Assembly (NCBI GenBank): GCA_009763385.1
Contig: CM019826.1
Span: 64,665,864-64,729,863 of the forward strand
Reading direction: 5' to 3'
From: Coix lacryma-jobi var. lacryma-jobi
Lineage: Eukaryota; Streptophyta; Magnoliopsida; Poales; Poaceae
DNA: 64,000 nt
The notes beneath the pieces are model-generated. The model saw only the letters and a program-made list of their open reading frames with translations, was not told the origin of the DNA and ran no database searches. Positions within the stretch are counted from its first letter, which is position 1. Each line of letters begins with the position of its first letter. Below are positions 1 through 10,731 of this stretch, piece after piece. The position numbers were made by a program, and so were the translations under genes.

Positions 1-1355
1 CATTTTCGATGCTTTTCATCACCCCCATACGTTTTTTTGTTGATGACTTGTCTTGTGTTTGTGTCAAATTTGTGGAGAAATGTCAAAACCCCTCAGCATG
101 TTCCCTTTTGTCAAGGGGGAGAAGCTGTTTGCAAGGGGGAGTTTAGGTGTTGGCACAAAGGGGAGAGTCGTGCATTTTGGGGAGAGCTTTGAGCTAGGGG
201 GAGTTTAGCTCTTTTATGTCCTTCTTCAATTGGTATAGCTCTTTTATGTGTTTCCATTGGTATCCATCTTTTGGTATGGAGTGAAATTGGTGTCATGAGC
301 TTTGTTGCATAGCTTTTGTGTATAGGCTTGTTTTCAAGGGGAGTTGTTTTGTTTTGAACTTCTCCGCGTGCTCAGAATGTTTGTTCTCCATTTGGTTTTG
401 AGCTTCTCTTTGAGTTTCTCTCAGTCGGTATCGAGCCTGCTAGTCGTGTTGAGCTATTTTTGCCTCTCTCTTGAGAGACTAGCAGTTTTTGCTTGGTATT
501 TTCGATTGATATGGAGCCTTCAGCTAGTTGTGTTGAGCCTTTTTGCCTCTGTCTTGAGAAACTAGCTGTTTTTCACCAATTTTTGGCTGTTTGTGATTGG
601 TATCGAGTTTTCTGCTAGTTGTGTTGAGCCTCTGTGCCTCTATCTTGAGGAGCCTTCAGCTAGTTGTGTTGATTCAACCTTAATTGGTATCGAGCCTTGA
701 GCTAGTGGTGTTGAGCCATTTTCTGCCTTTTCTTGAGGGCTAGCTCATTTTTGACTTGGTTGCGTCGAGCCGTTGCCCATGTCTTTGGGAACCAAGTCTT
801 TCGCTCTGTGTGATCGAGTTTTGCTCTTATGAGTTGTTGCTCCGATCCCTTGCTTGGTTGCGTTGAGCCGTTGCCCATATCTTTGGGGACCAAGTTTTCC
901 GTTTTGGTATCTCAAACCATCTCTTTGTGTTTGGTCTTTGTCAATTCAATCATCAAGGGGGAGAAATTTGGAAACCCAAGTGGATAAGTACCTTGGTTTC
1001 GTTTGTGATGATTGTTTGACAATTTATTTGAGATTGGTTTTCGAGTACCTTTTGAATTTATTTGAGATTGGTTTTCAAGTACCTTTTGAATTTATTTGAG
1101 ATTGGTTTTCGAGTACCTTTTGGGATTTCATGAAACTCTTGTTTCTCTTGACTCTTCGGTTGTGTGGAGGCTTTGCCTGCTTTTCCCGTTTCTTTCAGGA
1201 CCGAGAGCTTTTATTTGGAGTTTTCATGATCCTTCCTCGTCTCAAGTAGCCTTGTGTTTGCTTTTGCTTGGCATTTGGGCACTTGAATGAGGCTTGCCTT
1301 CAAACCCTTCCTTTTTGGTTTTATTATTAGTTAATGCATTCATCAAGGGGGAGAT
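1..1355 (+). other. 3' noncoding tract of element A with stem-loop series and polypurine runs
   Basis: No credible coding sequence. Purine runs of the form aagggggag occur near 113, 138, 170, 197 and 955, and finally at 1345-1355, where the last one abuts the LTR and is the functional polypurine tract candidate. Multiple tract copies are a known Sirevirus trait. Between about 430 and 895 lies a series of imperfect repeats, each with a core like gtgttgagcc...gcc...tcttgagg flanked by self-complementary arms: 437-445 with 477-485, 521-528 with 561-568, 699-705 with 740-746, 753-761 with 790-798, and 853-859 with 888-894. Several units are preceded by a ttggtatcgagc-like stretch resembling the primer binding site. 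From 1020 to 1120 there is a short tandem repeat of about 40 bp (tttgagattggttttcgagtacc). Confidence 0.75.
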
Positions 1356-3882
1356 TGAGAACATATATGATGAATTATTGACTTTGATGAGGAAGGTTTG
1401 AGGCTTTTCCCGGTTTAGTCCTTATCTCGCTATGTGCTTAATGCTTACGACTAACCGGTGGCGTTGAGTTGTGGTGTTTCTGTGTTGGTGTATGTGTGCA
1501 ACATGTGTCTCTTGGCTGTGTTGATGTGCAGGTGTTGAGCTCGGATACAGTGGTCGATGGCGAGGTGAAGGTCAAGTAGAGACGTGCCGTGCCGACGGAC
1601 CGGGAGCGGTGAAGGATGGGCGTGCCGTGCAGCGGACGTGCCATGCCGATGTACCCAGAGCGGTGAAGGGCGGACATGAGGCTTGGACCGACGGACCGAG
1701 AGGCCAGAGGACCAGTTGTGGTAGCTGGCACGTGGCATCGGCGAGCGAGAGCACATGGGGATGTGCGGTGCATCGGCCGAGTCGGGACGAAGACGATGGC
1801 GTCATGGCCCTTGGCGGGAGGTCGGACACGGGCTTGCGTGCGGCGCAAGTACCGTCGGCCGAGTCAAGAAGGAAGGCGAAGGCGTTGTGCCCGGCGTGGA
1901 GGCTGGACATGCATCGGCATCGGTGCCGGTGGTCGGGGTGTGCGAACCACATCCCATCTATGGCGCGGGTTTGGTAGCTGAGCCTCAAAAAGCTACCTCG
2001 ACGGTTTCCGAGTTTGGGCCTCAAAACTCGGGTGGCCGGTTTCCGAGTTTGGGCCTCAAAACTCGGGATGGATGGTTTCCAGGTTTGGGCCTCAAAACCT
2101 GGGCTCGCGGGTTTCCGAGTTTGGGCCTCAAAACTCGGGGTGGACGATTTCCAGGTTTGGGCCTCAAAACCTGGGCTGGCAGGTTTCCCAGTTTGGGCCT
2201 CAAAACCGGGGGAAGGTCTGAAAGGACGGTCGACACGTGGCGGCACCGAGAGGCTTGCGTTGCGGCGAAGCTATCGGTGAGAAGGCGCGGAGGTCGATGG
2301 TAACGGCACGTGGTCGCATCCTGGAGCTTGCGTCGAGGCGAAGCGAAGGATGAGAAGGCTCGTGGCCGTCGGATGGAAACTGCCAGAGTTGGACCGTTTT
2401 ACCCCTAGGGGTTATTTGGGTTAGTACTTCATGTTAGGGCGTTTGTGTCATTTGGATGTGCACCTATATATAGATGAAGGGGCTGTGTTGGACAGCCATC
2501 CTTGGAGGTGTCACTCTCATTTTGTTCATTTGAGAGGAGGCTAGGGTTAGAGGAGAGGAGTGGCTCTTGTTCTTGAGCTTTTCGCCATCCACGCTTTGTT
2601 GTTGCGAGGAGTGGCTTGTAACCCGACCCAGTGTGCTACACAATTCATCATCCCGTAGCAATCCAAGGATCAATTTCTTACTCCTCTTGTGTTGGCTGAA
2701 ATTTGGATCGATTCGCGTTTTTGTTCTTCGCGTTTTGGTTTTTCCCCTCCCGGAGATTTGCCTCATTCTCCCTCTTCGAGCGACGATTTGCGATTCCGTT
2801 TGAATTAAATTGTTCTATGTCGTGAGCTCCTTCTTTCCACCGAAGGATTTCTTCTCTAACCTCACGAGCACATAGATCGGGTCGAAATCACGTTCGTTCT
2901 TCGTTCTTTCCCCTTTTCTAGTGTTCTTCCAATTTCTCATGGATTAGTTGGTTTGGAGCAATGATATCCTAGGATTAGCTTCCCAACACATAGAAGATCA
3001 CTTGGGAGAAGTTTGGTTGCAGCCCCGTTCGATTTGGTGAAGATCCAATCGATTTTGGTTTTGTCCCGAGCTGTTTTTTGGTTTTCTGGACAGTGGCGGA
3101 CTGTCCGGGACTCATCCCCGGACTGTCCGGGGCTCGGGGCTGTTCATGGGCAGCGAGGTCGCTGTTTTCATTTTTGAACGGCGGACTGTCCGAGACTTAT
3201 TCCCGGACTGTCCGGGGTTCAATAGCGGACTGTCCGCGGTTCAGTAGCGGACAGTCCGCCACTGCACAGTTTTGCTGATTTCGTCCGTATCTTTTGCGTA
3301 CGAGCTCCGATTTATGATCCATTTGTTGCATTGATTTACTAACTTCTCAAGGATCATTCCAAAGTACTTTTTCCACCATTGGTCAAAGTATTTTTGTTCG
3401 GACACTTCCTTCTTCTCCATAGGAGTTAAGTGTTCCGCTTTTGGAGTTTCGTTGGTTCTAGCGGCCGTATCTTTTGCGTTCGAGCTCCAATTTGAGATCC
3501 GTCTGTTGCGTTAGTTTTCTAACTTTATAAGGATCTTTCCAAGGTGCTTTTGCAACTAGTTGGCCTAAGTATTTTTGGTCGAACACTTTCCTCTTCTCCA
3601 TAGGAGTAGGGTGTTCCGTTATCGGAGGTTCGATTGTTCTAGGAGCTTGCTTGTGCAGTTTTTGCCCCGTTGCTTTGGTGCTTGGTTTTTGGGGTTCTTC
3701 GGTAGTTCCGCTGTACCTCTAGGACATCTCCTAGGGTATCCACCTATTTGTAGGTCGTGAACTCACCGGTTGTTTGAGTCTTCGCTTTTGGGGTGATTTT
3801 CTAGGACAAGGGCCATCATTTCTCGAGAAGAAATTTGAGGCTCCCATTCACCCCCCCCTCTGGTCACCAATTTGGTCCTTCA
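1356..3882 (+). repeat. 3' LTR of element A
   Basis: 2527 bp, beginning tgagaacata right after the polypurine tract aagggggagat and ending ccttca, a TG...CA LTR. Features in order: six stem-loops at about 2003-2211 (arms such as ccgagttt/aaactcgg around gggcctc); a TATA-like tatatatag at 2465-2473; a cluster of cggactgtccg-type palindromes at about 3097-3265; and the cacccccc-rich end typical of these LTRs. Open frames inside it are spurious. No partner LTR is in the window, so its age cannot be judged. Confidence 0.85.
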
Positions 3883-5140
3883 TTTACATTACACGCCGAG
3901 GGGCTAGCGACGAAAGCACCCTCACGCGAATATGTTACCGCCCCTCGTCGAAAAACGAATGGGGTGGGCGTTTTACATTACACGTCGAGGGGCTACCGAC
4001 GAAAGCACCCTCACGTGAATACGTTACCGCCCCGCGTCGAAAAACGAATGGGGGCGGGCGTTTTACATTACACGCCGAGGGGCCACCGACAAAAGCACCC
4101 TCGGACGAATACGTTACCACCCCTCATCGAAAAACGAATGGGGCGGGCGTTTTACATTACACCCCGAGGGGCTAGCGACGAAAGCACCCTCGCGCGAATA
4201 CGTTACCGCCCCTCGTTGAAAAACGAACGGGGCAGGCGTTTTACATTACACGTCGAGGGGCTACCGACGATAGCACCCTCGCGCGAATACATTATCGCCC
4301 TTCATCGAAAAATGAATGGGGGCGGGTGTTTTACATTACATGCCGAGCGGCTACCACGAAAGCACCCTTGGATGAATACGTTACCGCCCCTCGTCGACAA
4401 ACGAATGGGCGGGCGTTTTACATTACACGCCGAGGGGCTACCGGCGAAAGCACCCTCGGACGAATACGTTACCGTCCCTCGTCGAAAAACGAATTGGGCA
4501 GGTGTTTTACATTACACCCCGAGGGGCTACCGACGAAAGCACCCTCGCGCGAATACGTTACCGCCCCTCGTCGAAAAACGAATGGGGCGGGCGTTTTACA
4601 TTACACGCTAAGGGGCCAGCGACGAAAGCACCCTCGCGCGAATACGTTACCGCCCCTCATCGAAAGACGAATGTGGCGGGCATTTTACATTACACACCGA
4701 GGGGCTAGCGACGAAAGCACCATCGGACGAATACGTTACCACCCTCGTCAAAAAATGAATGGGGCGGGCGTTTTACATTACACGTCGAGTGGCTACCGAC
4801 GAAAGCACCCTCGGACGAATACGTTACCGCCCCTCGTCGAAAAACGAATGGGGCTGGCGTTTTACATTACATGACGAAGGGCTACCGACGAAAGCACCCT
4901 CACGCGAATACGTTATCTCCCCTCGTCAAAAAACTTATGGAGGCGGGCATTTTACACTAAGCGTCGAGGGGCTACCGGCGAAAGCACCATCGGATGAATA
5001 CATTAGCGGCCCTCGTCGAAAAACGAATGAGCGAGCGTTTGACATTACATGCCGAGGGGCTACCGGTGAAAGCACCCTCGGGGTGAATACGTTAGTGTCC
5101 CTCGTCGATAAATGAATGGTGGTGGGCGATAAACATAGCG
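3883..5140 (+). repeat. 89-bp tandem array, about 14 units
   Basis: The landmark ttttacatta recurs at about 3971, 4061, 4150, 4239, 4329, 4416, 4505, 4594, 4683, 4771, 4860, 4950 and 5038, a spacing of 87-90 bp. The first unit is truncated by element A, so the full array was longer. Units contain gacgaaagcaccctcg and cgtcgaaaaacgaatgggg and are GC-rich. Because 89 is not a multiple of three and units lack stops in several frames, long overlapping open frames appear (for example 3835-4611), but the peptide frame changes every unit, so they are not evidence of a gene. Confidence 0.95.
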
Positions 5141-5364
5141 AATTACTTAAAAATATAATATATAAAATTAAAATAATAATAATATATATAAGTAATATAA
5201 TAATAATAAAAATAAATAACATAGAATCAGGCTTCGTCAAAAATGCTTCAAGGTATGGCAAATATGAAATCAATCTTTCGCCAACCTTTTGCGGGCGGGC
5301 GTATAGTCTTTAACAAGGGCACCGTCGACCCGCGACAACGCACGGATCGATGGTAAGGGGCTAT
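5141..5364 (+). other. AT-rich spacer and polypurine-like tract before the LTR
   Basis: A low-complexity run of aat/ata at about 5150-5220 is followed by unique sequence and then ggtaaggggctat directly before the LTR start. No coding signal is visible. The run before the LTR is taken as the polypurine tract from position and composition. Confidence 0.55.
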
Positions 5365-6259
5365 TGTTGGGGTGGTACCCCAATCGTAGGGATCCCGCTT
5401 CCGCACAAAAGCATTTTCAACGAATCCCTTATCGAACGGAAGCAACTGTGAGCCAAATACTTTCGAGCGATATGAACGGTAGACGATCAGGAACGAATGT
5501 GGTCACTCGAGCAATGATGCTTTCAACCGAATATGTTCTCGAACGAATACAATGCTATTAGTCGATTTCAATCAGATGTGCAACAATAGTCTCCCTTCCG
5601 GGCGAAAGGGCCTTCGTCTTCCAAAGTTGGTGGAGAGACGACGCTTTCGTCCGAAAGCACTTTCGGCCGAAGCGATAGTTTCCCATTCGAGCGAAAGCGC
5701 CTTCGTCTTCCAAAGTGGAGAGGCGAGGCTTTCATCCGAAAGCACTTTCGACTGAAGCGATAGTTTCCCTTCTGGACGAAAGCGCTTTCATCTTCCAAAG
5801 TTGGTGGAGAGACGACGCTTTCGTCTGAAAGCACTTTCGTCTATAAGTGATGGCTTCTCAATGTCTTCATGCAGGTCCAGAGTCCAAAACTAGCAAAGGA
5901 GGACCCACTTGTCGGAAGGAGGATGCTCGACGGATGGAGAGTAGATGGGGCCACCTCGACGTTGGTGTACGGAAATACCCTTCGGATGACAGAGGCGCCT
6001 CATCCAAAAGAGTAGTTACAATGGCATTGTAGTACTTGTAAACAATGAGTAGTTGGAAGGGCATTTCCGTACTTGTAAAGACTGCATGATTAATATAAAT
6101 AGGCTGACCTCCCCTATGGAGAGGGGACAGGTGGATCACTGTTCAAGTGGCTACTTCTACTGTTGGCTCGCGTCCGCGAGTCTGCCATTCGTCTCCCTGT
6201 GTGTTCGATTTTGTTCGGGTAGCAACCTGCTGTTTTAGGGTTTCGGACCTAAAACAACA
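5365..6259 (+). repeat. 3' LTR of the Gypsy-type element
   Basis: 895 bp, tgttg...caaca. It carries three tandem copies of an 84-87 bp unit at about 5588-5850 (landmark ctttcgtccgaaagcactttcg at 5644, 5728 and 5815, the later two with changes) and a TATA box, tataaat, at 6094-6100, followed by a cctcccctatggagagg stretch in the presumed R region. The 5 bp on its left (gctat) do not match those on its right (cattg), as expected for a 3' LTR whose left neighbour is internal sequence rather than flank. Confidence 0.65.
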
Positions 6260-7800
6260 CATTGCAACGTAAGTAATGCTGGTTTCTAATTTTTACTTGT
6301 ATGAACTCCTCTTTCCTAGCACACGCCTCTAAGTACCACTTGTTTAATAAGTACATTTATGTGCTCAGGTCTAAATATGCCTCGGGGTTGTAAAGGCTCT
6401 TGCCATATTGATATTTCTTCCATGTATCAACTAGCGGCGCAGTTTCGATTTGTGCACTATGGAAGAGTTATTGAAGGTCAAGACTGGTTCCTTGGAGATG
6501 TCAGCAGGTTGAACCAAATCAACATCTCCAAGTATGTCAGACATGTAGTCTATGTTTGAACCGTATTGGTTATTAATAATTAGGAAGGAACTAATTGTAA
6601 TTGTTCTCCGAGTTGTGGAACACCTCTCCCTGCACTCTTTGTCTTCTCGTTCGTCGTCTCATAGGACTTCTGGAGAGAGCGGTCATAGTCCGATGGCAGC
6701 GAGGTCTTATGAGCATCGCACTACTTTTTCTGGTGAATCTCCACCCTTTTCCTTAGTTTATTTCGAGGTAGGAACAAGTACAGCTTATGTGGGTTTTCTC
6801 TTGCTTCTTTTTTCTATTGCAGTTTTGTAAAAAACTATTCACATCTTTTTAACCACAACAGATATTTCCTCCTCGATCTTATCAACGTGCAATTTCTAAG
6901 GAAGAATAGGCTTGCTAGAGGCTTTTGGCTTCTTCTTCGGTGGGGTCGATGGCTTTGTCTGCCGCCTCTTAGTGTCATGCTTTAGAGGTGGTGGAGGGGG
7001 CACTGGCGTTGATGACCTCAGAGGTGGTGGAGGTGACGGAGGCACGGGCGTCGGAGACCATGGAGGAGGTGGAGGTGACTACCTTTGAGACGACCTCGGT
7101 GACGTTGGAGAATGCTTTGGAGACGGTCCTGGTGGCATTGGAGTCTACCTTGGAGCACTCTGATGGTCTGAGGAATGAATAATTGGACTTAGGTTCCCCG
7201 TCGACCTATGTGAGAACATAAATTAAAGAATGGCAATAAAAAGTTACTGAAAAGAATGTCAATAAAAATTTAGTGAAAAGATTGTTTGTCATCTATACCT
7301 ATGGTGAGGGAGAGGAGGAGGCAACACCAGTAGAATGATGATATAGCGCTTGCACCATAGAATGAATGCATGCTCTGCCTCTCCTAGAGTCTTCTCCCCA
7401 TCACCTCTAGGAATTGGAAGAGCTAGATCACTAAATAATTTGCATACCCTATCCACCGAGGCGCTAGCATATCCAAGTGGTATTGTTTACCCATGGATTT
7501 TTGGTGTCCTGGTAGTGTCCATGGGGGAAACAACAACTGTAGCCACCATGACTGTGGCATGGTCCTTTGGAATGTGCAACTCACATGTTGTTAGAGGTTG
7601 AGTGAAGTCATCCACGGGGAAGAGAAGCCCTACGTCTTCTTGAATTGGCATGTTTGTGGATGCATTGTTTCTCAGCTGATCAGGGGGGCTAATGTTGACT
7701 GTCGGCTATGAAGTTGACGGCTGTTGGGCACTCAATGCTATTTGCACTTGTCGTTTGATTTCCTCCTACATTATTTCTAAGGGTTTTCTCTCGCTCTAGT
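6260..7800 (-). pseudogene. CACTA (En/Spm-type) transposase relic, C-terminal part
   Basis: Conceptual minus-strand translation, in pieces and several frames, gives stretches typical of the C-terminal half of plant CACTA proteins: a motif like HG-TIPLGYA near 7480-7510 with a stop in the middle, then GDGEKTLGEAEHAFILW near 7350-7400, a basic proline/lysine-rich linker at about 6910-7000, and near 6290-6450 a segment containing KLRR and NKWYLEACARKEEF. Stops and frame changes occur throughout, so it is a dead gene. It continues upstream at 25914-26253; B separates the halves (ctagt at 7796-7800 and 25914-25918). The 3' end is cut off by the Gypsy-type element. No CACTA terminal inverted repeat is in the window. 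The family call is recalled from motifs, not from a search. Confidence 0.6.
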
Positions 7801-9856
7801 TGCGGATACATGGGTGTATGCCGAGTCTCGAGTGATGAGTGATTGTCAACTGGGATAATGTGCATGTTCTTTGGCTTGTGTTGTGTAGGTGTTGAGCACG
7901 GATACAGTGATCAAAGGCAAGGTGAAGGTCAAGTAGAGACGTGTCCTGCCGATGGACCGAGAGTGGCTAAGGGCGGACGTGAGGCTTGGACTGAGGGACC
8001 GGTGGCCTGAGGATCAGCTGTGGTGGCTGACAGCCTAGGACAGCGACGAGCGAAGACTTGCGGGCACGATGTTGCTTGGGTCGAGGACCTAGGGACACGT
8101 GTCGGTGGACGGGGTGCACGGGCGGTGCATCCCTTCTACGGCTCGGTTTGGTGGTTGAGCCACTGAAAAACCACCGAGTGGACGGTTTCCAGGTTTGGGC
8201 CTCAAAACCTGGGCGCTGATGGTTTCCGAGTTTGGCCACAAAACTCGGGCTATGGACGGTTTCCAGGTTTGGGCCTCAAAACCTGGGTGCTGGGGTTTCT
8301 GAGTTTGGGCCACAAAACTCAGGTAATGGACGGCTGGTTTCCCGGTTTGGGCCTCAAAACCGGGGGTTGGTCGTGAAGGCTGGTTTCTCGGTTTGGGCCT
8401 CAAAACCGGGGGCGAAGTCCAGGAAAAGGACGAGAGGAGCGGTGGCGGCACGTGGCGGCAATCGGTGAGGTTGCGTCGAGGCAACGCTACCAGTTGTGCG
8501 GGCGTGGCCGTCGGATTACCAGCAACTTCGAGTTGGTCCAGAATAACCCTAGGGTTTAGCTGGTTCGCTCTGTAATTAGTTAGGGGTAGAGTGGGAATTA
8601 GAATTAGGATAAGTAGAGGGAGACACCCACCTCTTATCCTATCTCAGTCATTTGCTCTTTGCCTTCTAGGTTTTCCTGCTCTCCCAATCCCCTGCTGTAG
8701 CAACTAAGATCCGCAGAGAACCATACCTCTGTGTACTGGAGATTTTGAGGAAGTGAGACCGTAATCTCACTGTTGTAGCGTCTGGTATCCACACGGTTGC
8801 AGATCGATGTGTTGATTCATGTTTTGTTCATGTTCTTAGCGTTCTTCGTTTCTCCGCGATTTTCCCGTCACTCGATCTCCCTCTCTACTGTGTCTTTTCG
8901 AAATCCGTTTGAATCAACTTGTTCTTTATAGTGAGGAGATCATTTCCACCGAAGGAATTCATCTAACTCCTCAAGAACAAGTAGATCGGGTTGATTTCGT
9001 TTTCGTGGCGCTTTTTCGTTCATACTCCTTCCCTTTCGATTTCCCGGTGATTGAGTTGATTTGAGTGGATGATTTCTTGGGGATAGAATCCTAACTACCT
9101 CGTGATCATCCTCTCCTAGTTTGGGAACTAGGGATTTTGAGTTGAATTGGTTTTGGGGAGATTTGAGTTGAGGGCGACCTCGCGGACAGTCTGCCATTGT
9201 GCCCGCGGATAGTCCGCGCATCGGGGAGACAGCCGTAGCAGTGGTCGTGTTTCTCGGGTGTTTTGCCTCGGGTGACCGACGGATAGTCCGCCGTTGACAG
9301 GCGTGGACAGTCCAGGCTCGAGGAGAGGACTTTCAGCAACTGTGCTGTTCCGCACTTTTGACCGTCGGACAGTCCGCCAGGGAACCGCGGACAGTCTGCC
9401 CCTGGCGCGGACAGTCCGGGACAAAGAGTCCGGACAGTTCGGGATTTGACTGTGTGTTGCGGTTTAGTGCGTTTGCTCTCCCGGCTTCTCCGCTTGGTTT
9501 CCAGACTTCTCGTTTGGCCCTAGAGTTGACCAAGTAACCTCTCTAGGTATCTTTGCTACTTGTTAGCATTGGTATTTGGAGACTTCTCGACGTAGCTCTC
9601 TATCTACGTTCGGGACTCGGTTTTTAGGGGTCGAAATTGTGCCGGTGCTTTTGGCGTTTGGCTTACTATCACTTTGTGGTGCCTCGCTGTGATCCTAGAG
9701 ATCATCCACCCTCTTCCAAGGGTCGTGGGCATCATGGTTTCGGTCGAAGCTTTTGGGGGTTGATTTGTGGGTCAAAGGCCGAAGTTTCGAGAGAAATTTT
9801 TGAGCTCCCATTCACCCCCCCTCTGGTCGCCTTGCTATTGCATTCTCGGTCCTTCA
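7801..9856 (+). repeat. 5' LTR of element B
   Basis: 2056 bp, tgcgg...ttca. Six stem-loops lie at about 8184-8411 with arm classes ccagg, ccgag, ccagg, ctgag, cccgg and ctcgg, each paired with a matching 3' arm around ggcctc or ggccac. A weak TATA-like gataagtag is near 8608. A cluster of cggacagtccgc/ggactgtccg-type palindromes is at about 9180-9425, downstream of the presumed start site. The end has the cacccccc run and tcggtccttca. Confidence 0.92.
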
Positions 9857-9858
9857 AT

Positions 9859-9876
9859 TGGTATCAGAGCGGGTTA
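9859..9876 (+). other. Primer binding site of element B
   Basis: tggtatcagagcgggtta, two bases after the LTR end, matches the complement of the 3' end of plant initiator methionine tRNA (tggtatcagagc core). It sets minus-strand priming and the plus-strand sense of the element. Confidence 0.9.
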
Positions 9877-9919
9877 AGGATCTTCCACCTTAGCCGGTTC
9901 CAGATCCACCGAAGGCGAC

Positions 9920-10731
9920 ATGGATCGCGGCATAGGCAAACCGCCGTTTTTCGATGGGGCAAACTATGCGTATTGGAAGATACGCATGTCGGCCTATCTG
10001 CAGAGTATGGGTGCTTCCATCTGGGATATTTGCAACTCTGCTGATTACGTGGTCTTGGCTGCTCGTGTTACTCAGCATCAGATCGATGAGCACGATGCTA
10101 ATAGCCGAGCCCGTAATGCTCTTTTCTCATGTTTGAGCATGACGGAGTTTGATCGCGTTTCTCACCTCGCTACGGCTCGGGAGATTTGGGCATCCCTCAT
10201 GCATTTCCATGAGGGAACCATTCAAGTCAAAACTCGTCTCTACGAGTCGCACAAGCGAGAGTATGAGAACTTTCGACATATGCCTGGCGAGAGCATAGAG
10301 AGTTTATCCGCTCGCTTTCAGGTGATTGTCAACAGGATGAGGGCTAACAAGGAGCTGTTGCCTTTCGACGATCATGAGAGAGCTTTGAAGCTTTTGCATC
10401 CTCTTGATCGGTCGGTGTGGGACTCAAAGGTCCAGGCGATCATCGAATCGCCTAACTATGAGACTCTCACATGCGACGAGCTCTTTAGTAAGCTCAAGTC
10501 CAGTGAGATTGATGCCATGGCGAGGGCTTCTTATGAAAATCCTTCTGGCCCGTCGATGGCTTTGCTTTCTGGCTCTTCTGCTAACCCCTCTAGAGGCTTT
10601 GCACTTTCCTCTTTTCTTTGTATCATAGAGGAGCAGCTAGAGTTCATGGGGGATGACGAGTTGGCTTTGCTCGCCAACCGGTTCTCACGGTTCCACAACA
10701 ACCGCATGAACCATCGCCGCGGAGGAGGACG
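9920..10731 (+). pseudogene. gag: Gag of element B, N-terminal part, interrupted by element C
   Basis: Starts with MDRGIGKPPFF, 63 bases after the LTR, and runs open for 270 codons through the Copia gag domain (YWKIRMSAYL, REIW, RLYESHKREYENF, FSKLKSSEID) up to the arginine/glycine-rich stretch just before the zinc knuckle. Element C is inserted at 10732 after the TSD ggacg. With C and one TSD removed, the frame continues exactly at 17259, so the insertion, not a frameshift, breaks this half. Gag forms the nucleocapsid-like particle in the cytoplasm. The few extra codons after 10731 read into C and are not original. Confidence 0.9.

Larger units (their letters stand above)
1..3882 (+). mobile_element. 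Copia/Sirevirus-type element A, 3' end only
   Basis: Only the 3' noncoding tract (1-1355) and the 3' LTR (1356-3882) are in the window; gag and pol would lie to the left. Assignment to the Sirevirus (Maximus/SIRE) lineage of Copia rests on repeated polypurine-tract-like ggggga runs before the LTR, and on stem-loop series and an LTR plan shared with elements B, D and E, which do carry Copia pol. The LTR ends in ...ccttca and is followed directly by tttac, which is part of the neighbouring 89-bp repeat unit, so the element sits inside that array. The matching duplicate of tttac would be outside the window. Confidence 0.85.
3883..6259 (+). mobile_element. LTR retrotransposon, probably Ty3/Gypsy, 3' end only
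   Basis: The visible part is an 89-bp tandem array, a short AT-rich stretch, a polypurine-like run (ggtaaggggctat at 5352-5364) and an 895-bp LTR that starts tgttgggg and ends caaca, giving a 5-bp terminal inverted repeat. Large grass Gypsy elements commonly have LTRs starting tgttgggg after an aggggcta-type tract, and Tat-lineage Gypsy elements are known to carry tandem repeats before the 3' LTR; the lineage is inferred because no coding domain is present. Element A interrupts the array on the left. The element lies in the CACTA transposase relic; the next five bases, cattg (6260-6264), should be its TSD, with the partner outside the window. Confidence 0.6.

Noticed and set aside
1572..2246. 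224-codon minus-strand ORF with repeated FEAQTRKP-like peptides, and similar ORFs in the other LTRs
   Set aside because: Antisense reading of the LTR stem-loop series; it varies with the hairpin arms and has no codon-level conservation.
3835..4611. 258-codon plus-strand ORF and overlapping ORFs
   Set aside because: Produced by an 89-bp tandem repeat lacking stops in several frames; the peptide repeats with frame changes, and the ORF crosses the LTR boundary of element A.
3883..5140. Possible CRISPR-like array
   Set aside because: Units are contiguous 89-bp tandem copies with no unique spacers, in a plant-type transposon context.
5365..6259. Solo LTR interpretation of the Gypsy-type LTR
   Set aside because: Flanking 5-mers gctat and cattg do not match, and a polypurine-like run with an internal-type tandem array lies on its left, fitting a 3' LTR better.
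6988..7182. Plus-strand ORF rich in Glu, Val and Thr
   Set aside because: It is the complement of the proline/lysine-rich linker of the minus-strand CACTA relic.
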